Assembly (NCBI RefSeq): GCF_050003625.1
Contig: NC_134399.1
Coordinates: 106,246,615 to 106,310,614, forward strand
From: Haematobia irritans
Taxonomy: Eukaryota > Arthropoda > Insecta > Diptera > Muscidae
Direction of reading: 5' to 3'
DNA: 64,000 nt
Below the pieces are notes generated by a model. The model was not told the DNA's origin. It saw only the letters and a program-made list of their open reading frames with translations, and ran no database searches. Made by a program: the position numbers and the translations under genes. Shown piece by piece: positions 10,522 through 21,899 of the stretch (the first letter of the stretch is position 1; each line of letters opens with the position of its first letter).

Positions 10522-12033
10522 CCGGATGCACAAAATTAACCAGTTGAGTGAAGAGAGGATGCGGATATACAACTTATAATCAACACAGCTGGAAAAAAGG
10601 GAAACTCTGTAAGTTTGAGCTTGTAAGCAAATTAGAGAGAGAGAGCAAAATGATCCACTTTACACACTTATGCTCATATTTTGTATATTATATATTTTAT
10701 TTTGTATACATTTTTCGGTGGGTATTTATTTTATGAATACAGTTTCAGGGATGATGAAGATAAATCATTTGTATTTTATTTGTTTTGGACGTCTCTAAAA
10801 TAACGCGAGATTCCCAATTACACACTCTTAGAAAAATATGTTTTTCATATGTTCCGATATAAACAAAATGTGTTTCGGGCACAATTTTAAAACACAATAT
10901 ATTTAAGTGCAAACATGTAATGTTCCTAAACTAACACTAAATGTTTGGGACATCTATGTTAATATGTTAGAATATATTATGTTTGGGGCATGAATGTTTC
11001 ATAAAAATCATATGTGTGAATGCAAACATATATAAATTTACAAATTTCGACTAAATATACATATGTTGTGATATTTTATTCAAAGCGACAGAGAGAGAGA
11101 GAGTATAGAGAAAGAAATAGAGATGGAAACCGGGAGAGTTGACAAAAGATATCAACATAACACAGCGAAAGAATCAAAAGAGAACAATTTCTGTGAAACC
11201 GCTTGTATGTTGTTTCGGAAAACTCTTTTATGATAAGGCCAAAAATTATATGCTTAAGTCTAAATATTATTTAATTTGAATAAAGAGAATGGACATTCGG
11301 AACCAAGAGAATAGACATTTGAAACACAAACAGCATATGTTTTCGCCTTGAGAGCAGCATTTTATGTATGTGTGGACATGTGTTTTGTTTATCATTTTGG
11401 CATTATGGGCACAATTTTTTTCTTGGTTCGTTAAAAGAAATCAGGAGTCTTCATAAAAATAACGAAATGACACTATACTCTTTTTAGAGTTGGGACAGTA
11501 AAATGAAATAAGCAGGAAATAGTGAAAAATTACACAGTAAAATGTATAAAAACAAAGTTTAGTTCCTCTTTATTAATAAGTAGTCCACGAGGAGTTGACC
11601 GACACCTTCAAATATAAAAGCGGGCATTAAGTTAGAGTTTTGCAGCTAAAACAATTTAAAAAGTTTATTTTCTTTAAAATGAATTATTAAAGAAAAATAA
11701 AATACATTTTAGAGCGATGGTGTTAAATGCTAGTAAAAAACTGTTCACGCCTAAATAAATTTATGTTTATATTATAAAATTATTTATGTATGTTACTACT
11801 AGACTTCACGTTCTTCTTTTGTTAGAGTTTTTGAATTCCTTCCAAATTTTAAAGTTTTGTACCAAAAACAGTTTTTTGTTACAAAATTGTTATTTTTGCA
11901 ATAAAAAATAATATTTTATCCAAACATCAGTCAATTTCGTTTATATCAAGCACTGTTAATGACTATAAATCTTTAATAACCCACATTTCGAAGTTTCATT
12001 ATAAAAATTATAAAAAAAAAAAAAAAAAAAGTG

Positions 12034-12107
12034 TTCGGTCGGAGCAGGGATTGAACCCACGACCCTTTGCATTCAAGGCAGACATGCTAACCACTGCTCC
12101 ACGTGGC
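12034..12107 (-). other. tRNA-Ala-like sequence inside a DNA element
   Basis: Read on the minus strand it has an A-box-like GAGCAGTGGTTAGCAT and a B box GGTTCAATCCC at tRNA spacing. The copy in element B has the anticodon loop CTTGCAT (TGC, Ala). An A run at 12012-12030, which is T19 on this strand, follows immediately and would terminate RNA polymerase III. The stem pairing is poor, so a functional tRNA is unlikely. It is close in sequence to the head of the SINE at 54061-54408. Confidence 0.7.
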
Positions 12108-12222
12108 AAACAAATGTATGTTTCTGTTAAATAATGTTATGTTTGCATGGGCTCGTGGGCGCTGCAAACTATGCTATATAAATGTAACTTATAACGATAA
12201 TTATCTGCTGGTGACCATAACA

Positions 12223-12296
12223 GCTACGTAGCCCAGTTGATAGTGTGTTGGCGTACAAACTGTATGGTCCTCGGTTCGATTCTCCGTGCAGGCGAA
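12223..12296 (+). other. Second tRNA-like sequence, divergent from the first
   Basis: GTAGCCCAGTTGATAGTGTG resembles an A box and GGTTCGATTCT a B box, spaced as in tRNAs. Its 5' end is about 115 bp from the 5' end of the minus-strand tRNA-like sequence. The element-B copy has TAC at the anticodon position. No T run follows closely. Confidence 0.6.
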
Positions 12297-12718
12297 AGGT
12301 AAAATTTAAAAAATTTATAAAAGTGAATAATTTCTACAACATTATTTGTATTACAGAAAAAGGTGCCAAGGATTAAAATATTTCGTGGAAGTGAAAATAA
12401 CGAGTATGTTAGGGAATGAGCACAATCGTCTTTGGGAAAAATTCTTCCAAGCATATAATATTTTTGGGCTCAAAACGCTTCCAAACATATAATATGTTCA
12501 CATAAAACAAACATATTAATGTTTCGGCAGTATCCAATAATATATGTGCTTCCTGCAAAATATGTTTGGAACATATGTTAAAGAAGCGATTTTTTTTTTG
12601 AGGGTGCAGCATATGAGACAACCGTTTTATTTCTTCGACGCAAGAATTAAAAAATTATTTCTCATTTTTGTTTCGTATACAAAACATCATCTGATTACTA
12701 AGAAAAGAATGAAAACTA

Positions 12719-13011
12719 CACTAAAAAAAGTGAACCCTCTATTTCAATAAAGCCAATTTAACTTTATTTTAGTTCATGGAATTATTATGTGTGTAGAAAG
12801 CTTACTTTACTCTAATATTTCTTTTTGCGTACGTTAGTTAAATGAACTAAAAAACGGGAGAAAATTATACACAAGTGAATCATAAAGATTTACTAAATTC
12901 GTACTTCTCACAAAATAGTCCATTATTTCTTGAAACCTTCGTTGCATGATTTAATTTGAGCAAGGATAAAAATTTTTTGGTATGTTAGAATTGTTGTATA
13001 TGGAGTTATGA
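12719..13011 (+). mobile_element. 5' end of a CACT-type TA element (truncated)
   Basis: CACTAAAAAAAGTGAACC after TA (12717-12718) begins a stretch matching the first 200 bp of 33757-34711 (CAATTTAACTTTATTTTAGTT and others). The insertion lies in the GAB tail GAAAACTACAGCATATAC. A SINE follows and the right end is not present nearby. Confidence 0.65.
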
Positions 13012-13345
13012 TACCGTAAACCATGGTTAGCATGCCCTCCTTGCATACACAAGGTCGTGGGTTCGATTCCTTTTACGACCGAACACCAAAAAGATTTTCA
13101 GCGTTGGATTATCCCACCTCAGTAATGCTGGTGACATTTCTGAGGGTTTCAAAGCTTCTCTAAGTGGTTTCACTGGAACGCCGTTCGGACTCGGCTATAA
13201 AAAGGAGGTCCCTTGTCATTGAGCTTAACATGGAATCGGGCAGCACTCAGTGATAAGAGAGAAGTTCACCAATGTGGTATCACAATGGACTGAATAGTCT
13301 AAGTGAGCCTGATACATCGGGCTGCCACATAACCTAACCTAAACT
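13012..13345 (+). mobile_element. tRNA-derived SINE (5' end slightly degraded)
   Basis: A tRNA-like head (ATGGTTAGCATGCCC, B box GGTTCGATTCC) leads into a body beginning GACCGAACACCAAAAAG and ending CGGGCTGCCACATAACCTAACC. A nearly full copy lies inverted at 54061-54408. The head resembles the tRNA-Ala-like sequence in the 10823 element. It would be transcribed by RNA polymerase III and moved by the machinery of a partner LINE; none is in the window. Confidence 0.85.
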
Positions 13346-14092
13346 ACATAATAATGTGCTCAATATTAGTGGCATACTAACTCCGTGGTGCAATATCAAC
13401 TACAGCCAGTGTTGGTAGATGTAGGGAAAATTCCCTATATGTAGTTTTTTTCTAATATAATATTTCTATAGAAATTTTTGTGGAAACTTTTTTCTTGTAG
13501 AAAATTTTGTCAACATTTTATTTCTATAGAAAATTTTGTCAAAATTGTATTTCCATAGAAATATTATTTCTATAAAAGATTTTCTCAAAATTTTATTTCT
13601 ATGGAATTTTTTCTCAAAATTTTATTTCTATAGAATTTATTATCAAAATTTTATTTCTATAAAAAAATTTCTCAAAAAAATTTGTTTATATAAACTTTTT
13701 TCCAAAATATAATATATATAGAGATTCTACACAAAAAATTACGATTTTTGGTAGAATTCTACCAACTGTGGCAACCGTGGTGGTAATACAAATTTATTTT
13801 GTAGGTTATATACGTTGCATTTTCATGTTTTAAGATAATAAAATACTTACAACCATTTTTTTTTAAATTTATTGTAGGAAAAATATTGTAGGAAAAATTG
13901 TTTGGGAATGTATGGGAAAGTAGGGAACATTTTTTGTCCTTGTAGGGTTAACCGAATATTTTCCCTGGCAGCACTGACTATGAGCTATAGTCAGATTGAG
14001 ACATAGCACCCATAAACATGTACCCCTTAATTTTCTTAAATATGCAACTGCGGCCTGACCGACCGCCCGACTTTCTACTTTACTTACTTGTT
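13346..14092. mobile_element. Fragment of mini-me-like family 2 split by a hAT-like insertion
   Basis: The right end, CCCGACTTTCTACTTTACTTACTTGTT at 14066-14092 read in parts, matches the right end of the 29199-30737 element. The flanks at 13346-13406 and 13977-14092 appear to be one older sequence interrupted by the element at 13407-13976. Confidence 0.55.
13407..13976. mobile_element. Putative hAT-like MITE containing the 29-bp minisatellite
   Basis: It starts CAGTGTTGGTAGATGTAGGG and ends TTTTCCCTGGCAGCACTG, so both ends begin CAGTG.TG and contain GGGAAAA. The flanking 8-mers (ACTACAGC and ACTATGAG) agree at only the first four bases, so the duplication is not secure. About 280 bp inside are degraded TTTCTATAGAAA minisatellite units. 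Confidence 0.5.
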
Positions 14093-14093
14093 T

Positions 14094-15690
14094 TATATCG
14101 GCGTGATGTTAGCACTTGTAATACTGTTTAGTTAAAATTTACTAAAATTAATCAAAAAATTTTTTTTAATGGTGGGTTCACAGTTTTTTCAGTGTACGAC
14201 CTTTGGATCATCTAAAAGAAAAACTCGGGATATATTGACCCAATCGGGATAAAAATATACACGCAAAAATAAAAATACTTTCCTCTTACACCAACGAACA
14301 TTGTTCGGAAATTACTTTTGGCTCTACAAATTTGTTTTGGAAGAAAGATACATATATTCCATTCGTGATAAATGTCGACGTTTTTTAAAGGATGTAAACA
14401 ATAATAACTATTATCATAAAAAATTGTTATTTTTTTTTTAATTTTTCTGGCTAATTTTATATTTTTATTTTATGTCTCTCTATTCCATATTAACTATTTA
14501 GCATATAAAGAGTCCTCGGTTCAAACGCAGTTTCGACCGAATACCAACAACGTGGTTCAGAGGTAGTTTATTCCCTCTCAGTAATGCTGACCGTATTCCT
14601 TAGAGTTTCAAAAGCTTGAGCTAAAAAAGTGACATTTTGAAAATGTTAACTAAACGCCAACATTAAAAAAATAAGTAAATATTGTTCGAGAAATTCAAAA
14701 TTAATTAATTTAAAATTAAAGTTTGAATAAAAAAATTGTAGTTTCGAATTTGCAAAAAAAGTTAAATATGGGTATTGGTGTGGTGAAATTTACGAATTTT
14801 TAAGAATCCTAGAGTTTGTTAAGTAACTGTTGATTTAAGTAACTGTATAAGGCCTTTGTAAGGCTTAGTTACATATGAAAATAAATAAATTAAAAAAATT
14901 AAATTAAATTTTGTAGGAAATATGAATTTAGTAAACCTTTAAAGCATAATTGTGCTACCTTGTTTAATTCATTTAATTGGTGTTCAAAAAAAATAAAAAA
15001 AGTCAAGGAAGATTTATCATATTGATGACATTTTAACTGAAACCAATCGTTATACAATCCAATCCACGCTATCCTCTGTGCGATGTAGCTCTGATATAGA
15101 TACAAAAATAATTAAATAGTGCTCGCGAAATTCAAAAAAAAATTCATGAAACAAAATTAAATTTTTTCACTCGTTAAAGAAAAAATTGGAGATTTCCAAA
15201 AAATTTAGCCCAATACAAAGTCCAAGACAGGCCCAGTTGTGGTAAAATTTAGAAATTTTAAGATATTCTGAATTATTTGGTGGGAAATATGGGCAGGTTT
15301 AGATATAGTCCCAATATAAACCGGTAACCCGGTTTGGGGTCTTTTTTAGGACCACAATTAATCGTCTCGAATATCGTGTCTATCAGTCCATGGTGGCTAT
15401 ACTACCACCATAAATGCAGATCCCCGCAATTGTTATTCGATTTTCTTGAAAATATATATCTAGAAATAGTTTAGAACTACAAATAACTGTGCGCAATATG
15501 GTGGTTTTTGGTGCATGTATGTAGCCCTTATATAGACCGATCTGCCGATTTGAATATTTGGGCTTCTACACTTGAAATTTTTATCAGATTGGCCTGAAAT
15601 TGGATATGTAAAGATATTTTATGCCCACAAATATATGTTTGTACCGAATACGTTGTGTATAGGTTCAAGTCTTAGTACACGCAAAGAAAA
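14094..15690. other. Mosaic of old element fragments
   Basis: A reversed CACTG-end fragment terminates at TTTTTTCAGTG|TA near 14202, like the TA-CACTGAAAAAACAG end at 34197. A degraded SINE body lies near 14530-14620 (CGGTTCAAACGCAG, TCAGTAATGCTG). Stretches at about 14640-14830 and 14910-14990 resemble 34310-34560. Bases about 15330-15600 carry phrases typical of mini-me-like elements (AGACCGATCTGCCGATTTG). No gene is seen. Confidence 0.5.
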
Positions 15691-17909
15691 ACAAGTATAT
15701 ACGGCCGTAAGTTCGGCCAGGCCGAAGCTTATGTACCCTCCATCATGGATTGCGTAGAAACTTCATCTAAACACTGCACAATCGAATTACTTAAGTTGCG
15801 GTAACGCTTGCCGATGGCAAGGTATCTTAAAACCTCCTAACACCATCTTCTAAATTGTATGTAAGTCCATACGTGGTATATATTAAATTAAAAAAAAGAT
15901 CGATCCAATACGTATATAATTCAGTTGGACAAAGTAGACATAAAATTTTGACAAAATTTTCTACAGAAATAAAATTTTCACAAAATTTTCTATAGAAATA
16001 AAAATTTTGACAAAATTTTCTATAGAAAGAAAATTTTGACAAAAATTTCTATAGAAATAAAATTTTAACAAAATTTTCTATAGAAATAAACTTTTGACAA
16101 AATTTTCTATAGAAATAAAATCTTGGTAGATTATTTTTGGCTCGAGTGGCAACCATGATTATGAACCGAATAAAATTTTTACAAAATTTTCTATAGAAAT
16201 AAAATTTTGACAAAATTTTCTATAGAAATAAAATTTTGACAATGATGAAAATTTTATTATAAACCGAATAAAATTTTAACAAAATTTTCTCTAGAAATAA
16301 AATTTTGACAAAATTTTCTATAGAAATAAAATTTTGACAAAATTTTCTATAGAAATAAAATTTTGGTAGATTATATTTGGCTTTGTGGCAACCATGATTA
16401 TAAACCGATATGGACCAATTTTTGTGTGATTGGACCAATTTTGGTATGGTTGTTAGCGACCATATACTAACACCACGTTCCTAATTTGAACCGGATCGGA
16501 TGAATTTCGCTCCTCCAAGAGGCTCAGGAGGTCAAATCTGGAGAATGTTTTATATGGGGGCTATATATAATTATGGACCGATATGGACCAATTCTGGCAC
16601 AGTTGTTAAAGATCATATACTAACACCATGTTCCAAATTACAACCGGATAGGATGAAATTTGCTTCTCTTGGAGACTTCGCAAGCCAAATCTGGGGATCG
16701 GTTTATATGGGGGCTATATATAATTCTGGACCGATGTGGACCAATTTTTGCATGGTTCTTAGAGACCATATACCAATATCATGTACCAAATTTCAGGCGG
16801 ATCGGATGAAATTTGCTTCTCTTTGGGGCTCCGCAACCCAAATCTGGGGATCGGTTTATATGGGCGCTATATATAATTATGGACCGATGTGGACCAATTT
16901 TTGCACGGTTGTTAGAGACCACATACCAATACCATGTACCAAATTTCAGCCGGATCGGATGCAATTTGCTCCTCTTTGAGGCATCGCAAGCCAAATCTGG
17001 AGATCGGTTTATATGGGGTCTATATATAATTCTGGACCGATGTAGACCAATTTTTGCATGGTTGTTAGAGACCTTATACCAACATCATGTACCAAATTTC
17101 AGCCGGATCGGATGAAATTTTCTTCTCTTTAAGGCTCCGCAAGCCAAATCTGGGGATCGGTTTATATGGGGGCTATATATAATTATGGACCGATGTGGAC
17201 CAATTTTTGCATGGTTGTTAGAGACCCTATACCAACACCATGTACCAAATTTCAGCCGGATCGGATGAAATATGCTTCTCTTAGAGGCTCCGCAAGCCAA
17301 ATCTGGGGATCGGTTTATATGGGGGATATATATAATTATGGGTCAATGTGAACCAATTTTTGCATGGTTGTTAGAGACCATATACCAACATCATGTACCA
17401 AATTTCAGCCGGATCGGATGAAATTTTCTTCTCTTTGGGGCTCCGCAAGCCAAATCTGGGGATCGGTTTATATGGGGGCTATATATAATTATGGACCGAT
17501 GTGAACCAATTTTTGCATGGTTGTTAGAGACCCTATACCAACACCATATACCAAATTTCAGCCGGATCGGATGAAATATGCTTCTGCTAGAGGCCCCACA
17601 AGCCAAATCTGAGGTTCCCTTTATATGGGGGCTATACGTAAAAGTGGACCGATATGGCCCATTTTCAATACCATCCGACCTACATCAATAACAACTACTT
17701 GTACCAAGTTTCAAGTCGATAGCTTGTTTCGTTCGGAAGTTAGCGTGATTTCAACAGACGGACGGACGGACATGCTTAGATCGACTCAGAATTTCACCAC
17801 GACCTAGAATATATATACTTTATGGGGTCTTAGAGCAATATTTCGATGTGTTACAAACGGAATGACAAAGTTAATATACCCCCATCCTATGATGGAGGGT
17901 ATAAAAAAA
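15691..17909 (+). mobile_element. Mini-me/DINE-like element, family 1, copy 1
   Basis: Starts ACAAGTATATACGGCCGTAA with TGTACCCTCCATCATGG nearby and ends CCTATGATGGAGGGTATAAAAA, so the two ends carry inverted TACCCTCCATCAT / ATGATGGAGGGTA. In order it holds a 29-bp minisatellite (about 15940-16370), 153-bp tandem repeats (about 16540-17620) and a short GGAC microsatellite next to a conserved core (ATGCTTAGATCGACTCAGAA). That core plus (GTCY)n is the hallmark of dipteran mini-me/DINE-1 elements, thought to be non-autonomous Helitron relatives. No protein is encoded. Confidence 0.75.
16540..17620 (+). repeat. 153-bp tandem repeat array
   Basis: GATCGGTTTATATGGG recurs at 16696, 16849 and then about every 153 bp through seven units, each containing AATTATGGACCGATGTGG and CAGCCGGATCGGATGAAAT. 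Because 153 is divisible by three, reading frames stay open across units on both strands and mimic genes of 60-159 codons; these are not proteins. The same unit occurs at 21290-21450 and, inverted, at 55540-56030. Confidence 0.9.
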
Positions 17910-18413
17910 CGTGTACAGAAAACGTTTTTCTTTTGTTCGATTTTTTTGAGTTGCTTCGAAAATTTTAAACTTTTATCACCAAAAAAAATTCGTTTGTTAC
18001 AAAATTTTTATTTTTTCAATAAAAAAAGTTTTTTTTTTTAAACAATAACACAGTCCATTTCGTTTATATCAAACAATGTTCTTTTCTGACTTTAGGTCTT
18101 TAATAAGACACATTTTACAGTTCAAAATTTAATATACTACAATGTACTGTTGAACATTTTTTCGGAATCTTCCGAACATATCTGGAATATATGTAAAAAC
18201 AAAAAACAAAAATGTGGTCGAAACAGGGATCGAACCCACGACCCTTGGCATGCAAGTCGGACGTAGCAACCACTGCTCCACGGTGCCAACCTAAATGTTT
18301 GTTTCTGTTAAATAAACTTTGGTTATTTCTTCTACATTGTGGGTATTACAGGAAAAAGTGTTAAGAACTAAAAAACCTCGTGGATGTGAGAAAGATGTGA
18401 GGGAAAATGCAAT
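17910..18413 (+). mobile_element. Third, truncated copy of the tRNA-carrying element
   Basis: It aligns with 11800-12420 of copy A: GTTTGTTACAAAATTTTTATTTTT, TCCATTTCGTTTATATCAAAC, a minus-strand tRNA-like segment (about 18212-18287, CAGGGATCGAACCCACGACC) and GTATTACAGGAAAAAGTG. It is cut on the left by the mini-me element and on the right by a short element at 18416. It is the most diverged of the three copies. Confidence 0.7.
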
Positions 18414-18415
18414 TA

Positions 18416-18591
18416 CCCAGAAAAAAATTTTTTTGAGTTAGTCTTTATGAAATTGTTTTTACATCCTGGAAAAGAATAAATATACTTTTACTTTTCTTCC
18501 AAATACACTTCCTTTCAACGAAATGCAAATGAGAAACGAACTTTGTTTGTCTAAAATTTCGTTTGGAAGGAAAGAATTATTTTTTTGCGTG
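18416..18591. mobile_element. 176-bp foldback MITE with TA duplication
   Basis: CCCAGAAAAAAATTTTTTTG at the left and ATTTTTTTGCGTG at the right are flanked by TA (18414-18415 and 18592-18593). CTTCCTTTCAACGAAAT and its near reverse complement ATTTCGTTTGGAAGGAA form an internal foldback. The terminal match is imperfect. Confidence 0.55.
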
Positions 18592-18593
18592 TA

Positions 18594-18762
18594 TAGGCCT
18601 ATAAAAAACGATCTCCCGATTTGACTTCTTGGGTTTCTAGAAACCGTACTTTTTATCCGATTTTACCGTCTTTAAAATAAGATTTTTTTAAATTTGGTAG
18701 ATTTTTGGTAAAATTTTATTCTAATTTTGGTAGATTATTTTTGGCATGAGTTGCACCCGTGC
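18594..18762. other. Short mini-me-like fragment
   Basis: CGATCTCCCGATTTGACTTC and the TTTTGGTAGATTATTTTTGG phrase are shared with mini-me-like stretches at 15540 and 16370. No element boundaries can be set. Confidence 0.4.
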
Positions 18763-19948
18763 TACGATATCAAATATACCAGTATATCAAAAAGAAAACA
18801 TGGAATTAGCTTACCAGTATATGCTTTCTAATACTACTAGATACTAATGAACTGGTCTACTAATAAAAACCCATCACAGAAATTAAAAAAAATAACTTAC
18901 TCACCTTTTATTACTGCCATTTTCTGGGCAGTTCGATTTTAAAATTATTGCAATATATATTATATATATTATAGCTGATAAAATTCAACAATTTTTCCAT
19001 ATTTGTATTTCGCTCTCGAATAGAGTCCAACTTTGCAAATAGATAAAGCACATACAAAAAATCATATAACCGAAAGGGATTTAACGAAAATGCCGACTGC
19101 ACTGTACAAAAGCAAAGTACCGATCGTGATTCGTATACATTTTCTCATGAGAATAAATAAATCATGCACACACATATAAAGATTTCAATTATGCACATTA
19201 TTAAATAAAACACACAAAAAATGCAGTTAAGGTTAAAATAATTTAACACCCGAATACGCAGTGTACACGTATAAACTGAAATTCTTAGCCAGCTACTCAA
19301 AAATGTGTTGAGTAAAGAGAGGAAGCGGATAAAATTCACATTTAACGCAAATGCATAGACACAGAAACTCACAGTTATAGTTTGTTGTCATGAAAGCGGA
19401 GAGAGAGGGAGACAGAGAGATATATGTACACAATATCCAATGCTCCAAATGTGTGTATCCATTTGTGGCATAATAAGGTGAGAGTGGTGAGAGTTAGAAT
19501 CCACACTTTCGCCGAGATTTTTTTTTCTTTATGGAGAGAAAAAGAGTAACAAGCGTAAGCATGCATGTATGCGTAAGCATACACTAAGCCATTTGCGAAG
19601 AAATACACATTCGATTACACTCAATAGAACAATACAAATATATACATGTAATATTAGACCGAATGAACAAATTGTGTGCAAATAAATTAGAAAAAATCTT
19701 CTTCCTTTACAACGAAGTTGATTATTTTCACTCTCGTATATAATTTGCAAATATATGGAGCACAAAACCTAATCGAAAATAAGAGTAACGCGACAACCGT
19801 CTATACCGTACGAATGTTGAAACCGAACTACTGGTTTCTTGGCCGGATGCACAAAATTTACCTGTTGTGGGAAGAGAGGGTGAGAGGAACGTGAAAAGAG
19901 GTTAATCAACTCAGGTGGATAAAAAAAGGAAACTTGGTAAGCTTGAGC

Positions 19949-20306
19949 CATAGACCTTATAATACATAGAGTAAAGACTCAGTCCCAAACATTAATTTTC
20001 GCGCACTTGCTTTTGTGTTGTTCGTAAAGAGCAATGCTGCTCAAAATTAAATTTCATATTTTCGCGGTTTTGGTCACAATTTTTTGTTCAAATATGAACT
20101 TTTAATATATTAATTTATTTATAAATCCTCTGTTGCATCATAAACTTTCTAATTTTGGGTAAAATTGGCAAACTACAAAAAGCAAAACGAAAGTGATTGT
20201 AAGCGTGCTCTTATTTTTCTCGTTTATTCTTAATCTTCGGAACTGTCAAACACAGTTTGACACCCATGGCTCATCTATAGACCTTAGACCTTATAATAGG
20301 TCTATG
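19949..20306. mobile_element. 358-bp CATAGACC element with 8-bp duplication
   Basis: Begins CATAGACCTTATAATACATA and ends TTATAATAGGTCTATG, with GCTTGAGC duplicated exactly at 19941-19948 and 20307-20314. GAB copies without it read GTAAGCTTGAGCTTGTAAG. The 8-bp duplication and CA-starting TIR fit P-element or hAT superfamilies. The interior matches the copy at 40621-41042 in reverse. Non-coding. Confidence 0.85.
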
Positions 20307-20553
20307 GCTTGAGCTAGTAAGCAAATTAGAGAGAGGGAGAGAGTGCACTAAATGCTCCACTTTACACAAATTATTTATATTATATATTTTATTTTCTATA
20401 TATTTTTCAGTGAATATTTCTTTAATGCATACAATTTCAGGATTGATGAAGATAATTGATTGTTAATTTTTGTGTTGAACGGTCCTAAAATAATGCAAGA
20501 TTCCAGATTACAATATATGCAAAAATCGTTTTATTTGTTGCGCAAGAAATAAA

Positions 20554-21756
20554 ACAAGTATATACGGCCGTAAGTTCGGCCAGGCCGAAGCTTATGTACC
20601 CTCCACCATGGATTGCGTAGAAACTTCTACTGGATGACAGTCTTATCCATAATCGATTTACTTGGGTTGCGGTAACTTTTGCCGATGACAAGGTATCTTA
20701 AAACTTCCTAATACCGTAATATATATCACGTAGTCCATACGTGGTATATATTAAATTAAAAATGGCCGATTTAATACGTATATAATTAAGTATGGCAAAA
20801 TTTTCTATAGAAATAAAATTTTGACAACGTTTTCTATAGAAGTAAAATTTTGACAAAATTTTCTATAGAAATACGATTTTAACAAAATTTTCTATAGAAA
20901 TAACATTTTGACAAAATTTTGTATAGAAATAAAATTTTTACTAAATTTTCAAAAGATTTAAAATTTTGACAACATTCTCTACAGAATTAAAATTTTGACA
21001 AAATTTTCTACAGAAATAAAAGTTTGCCAAAATTTTCTATAGAAATAAAATTTGACAAAATTTTCTATAGGAATACAATTTCGACAAATTTTGCTAGATT
21101 ATTTTTGCTCGAGTGGCAAGCATGATTATGAACCGATATGGACCAATTTTTGTGTGATTGGGGATCGGCTATATATATAACTATAGACCGATATGGACCA
21201 ATTTTGGCATGGTTATTAGCGGCCATATATTAACACCACGTTGCAAATTTCAACCAGATCGGATGAATTTTGCTCGTCCAAGTGGTTCCGGAGTTCAAAT
21301 CTGGGGATCGGTTTATATGGAGGCTATATATAATTATGGACCGATATGGACCAATTTTTTCATGGTTGTTAGAGACCATATATTAACACCATGTACCAAA
21401 TTTCAGCCGGATCGGATGAAATTTGCTTCTCTTAGAGCAATCACAAGCCAAATTTGGGGGTCCCTTTATATGGGGGCTATACGTAAAAGTGGACCGATAT
21501 GGCCCATTTTCAATACCATCCGACCTACATCGATAACAACTACTTGTGCCAAGTTTCAAGTCGATAGCTTGTTTCGTTCGGAAGTTAGCGTGATTTCAAC
21601 AGACGGACGGACGGACGGACATGCTTAGATCGACTCAGAATTTCACCACGACCCAGAATATATATACTTTATGGGGTCTTAGAGCAATATTTCGATGTGT
21701 TACAAACGGAATGACAAAGTTAATATACCCCCATCCTATGATGGAGGGTATAAAAA
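20554..21756 (+). mobile_element. Mini-me/DINE-like element, family 1, copy 2
   Basis: The same ends as copy 1 (ACAAGTATATACGGCCGTAA ... GATGGAGGGTATAAAAA) enclose a 29-bp minisatellite block (about 20790-21100), about one and a half 153-bp units and the (GGAC)n core at 21600-21620. It sits in the GAB tail, which reads GCAAGAAGTAAAAAATTT without it. Confidence 0.8.
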
Positions 21757-21899
21757 TAATTTCTCACATTTGTGCTTCGCTTTCAAATCATTATCCGATT
21801 ACTAAGGAAATTGAATGAAAACTACGGCATATATGACATTTTTTGATATGATGTAATAACTAATAACTAAATTTTTCTTTTTAATTTTCTGACTTATTT

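Larger units (their letters stand above)
10823..12606 (+). mobile_element. TA/CA-type element carrying two divergent tRNA-like sequences, copy A
   Basis: The 1784-bp element starts CACTCTTAGAAAAATATG and ends TTTTTTTGAGGGTG, with CA at 10821-10822 and 12607-12608. GAB copies lacking it read ATTACAGGCATATGG over this point. A second, inverted copy lies at 22335-24139. The interior is rich in AACATATGTT-like words and holds a degraded Harbinger-like MITE (about 11626-11740) and two tRNA-like segments. No protein is encoded. Confidence 0.85.
7900..12718 (+). repeat. GAB dispersed repeat, copy a (with nested insertions)
   Basis: The GAB repeat is a non-coding repeat of about 2 kb. It is recognised by an ordered set of blocks: GTGGTCAGGTTCACACATGAA, CCAGTATATCA, a (GA)n tract after GATTTAGTTTGTTG, ACCGAACTACTGGTTTCTTG, CCTGTTGAGTGAAGAGAGGA, GCTGGATAAAAGGGGAAACT and a tail with CTAAGGAAATCGAATGAAAAC. 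Copy a is interrupted by the MITE pair (8797-9265), a hAT MITE (9764-10521) and the tRNA-carrying element (10823-12606). It ends where a CACT element begins at 12719. The left limit comes from similarity to the inverted copy at 53138-53470. It may be a non-autonomous element or a large LTR; neither is shown. Confidence 0.75.
18763..21899 (+). repeat. GAB dispersed repeat, copy b (with nested insertions)
   Basis: It has the same ordered blocks as copy a: TACCAGTATATCAAAAAG, GATTACTGCC, a (GA)n tract at 19398-19420, CCGAACTACTGGTTTCTTGG. It is interrupted by the 358-bp CATAGACC element and by a mini-me-like element at 20554-21756, after which the tail resumes (ATTACTAAGGAAATTGAATG at 21799). 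Satellite-type monomers follow directly. Confidence 0.75.

Noticed and set aside
12223..12296. Functional tRNA gene
   Set aside because: A and B boxes are present but stem pairing is poor and the sequence repeats within mobile-element copies.
13407..13976. Certain hAT assignment
   Set aside because: The ends look right but the flanking 8-mers do not match well, so it is listed only as putative.
16500..17606. Open frames of 60-159 codons on both strands
   Set aside because: They follow from a 153-bp repeat divisible by three and occur on both strands with the same repeated peptide; this is element DNA, not protein-coding sequence.
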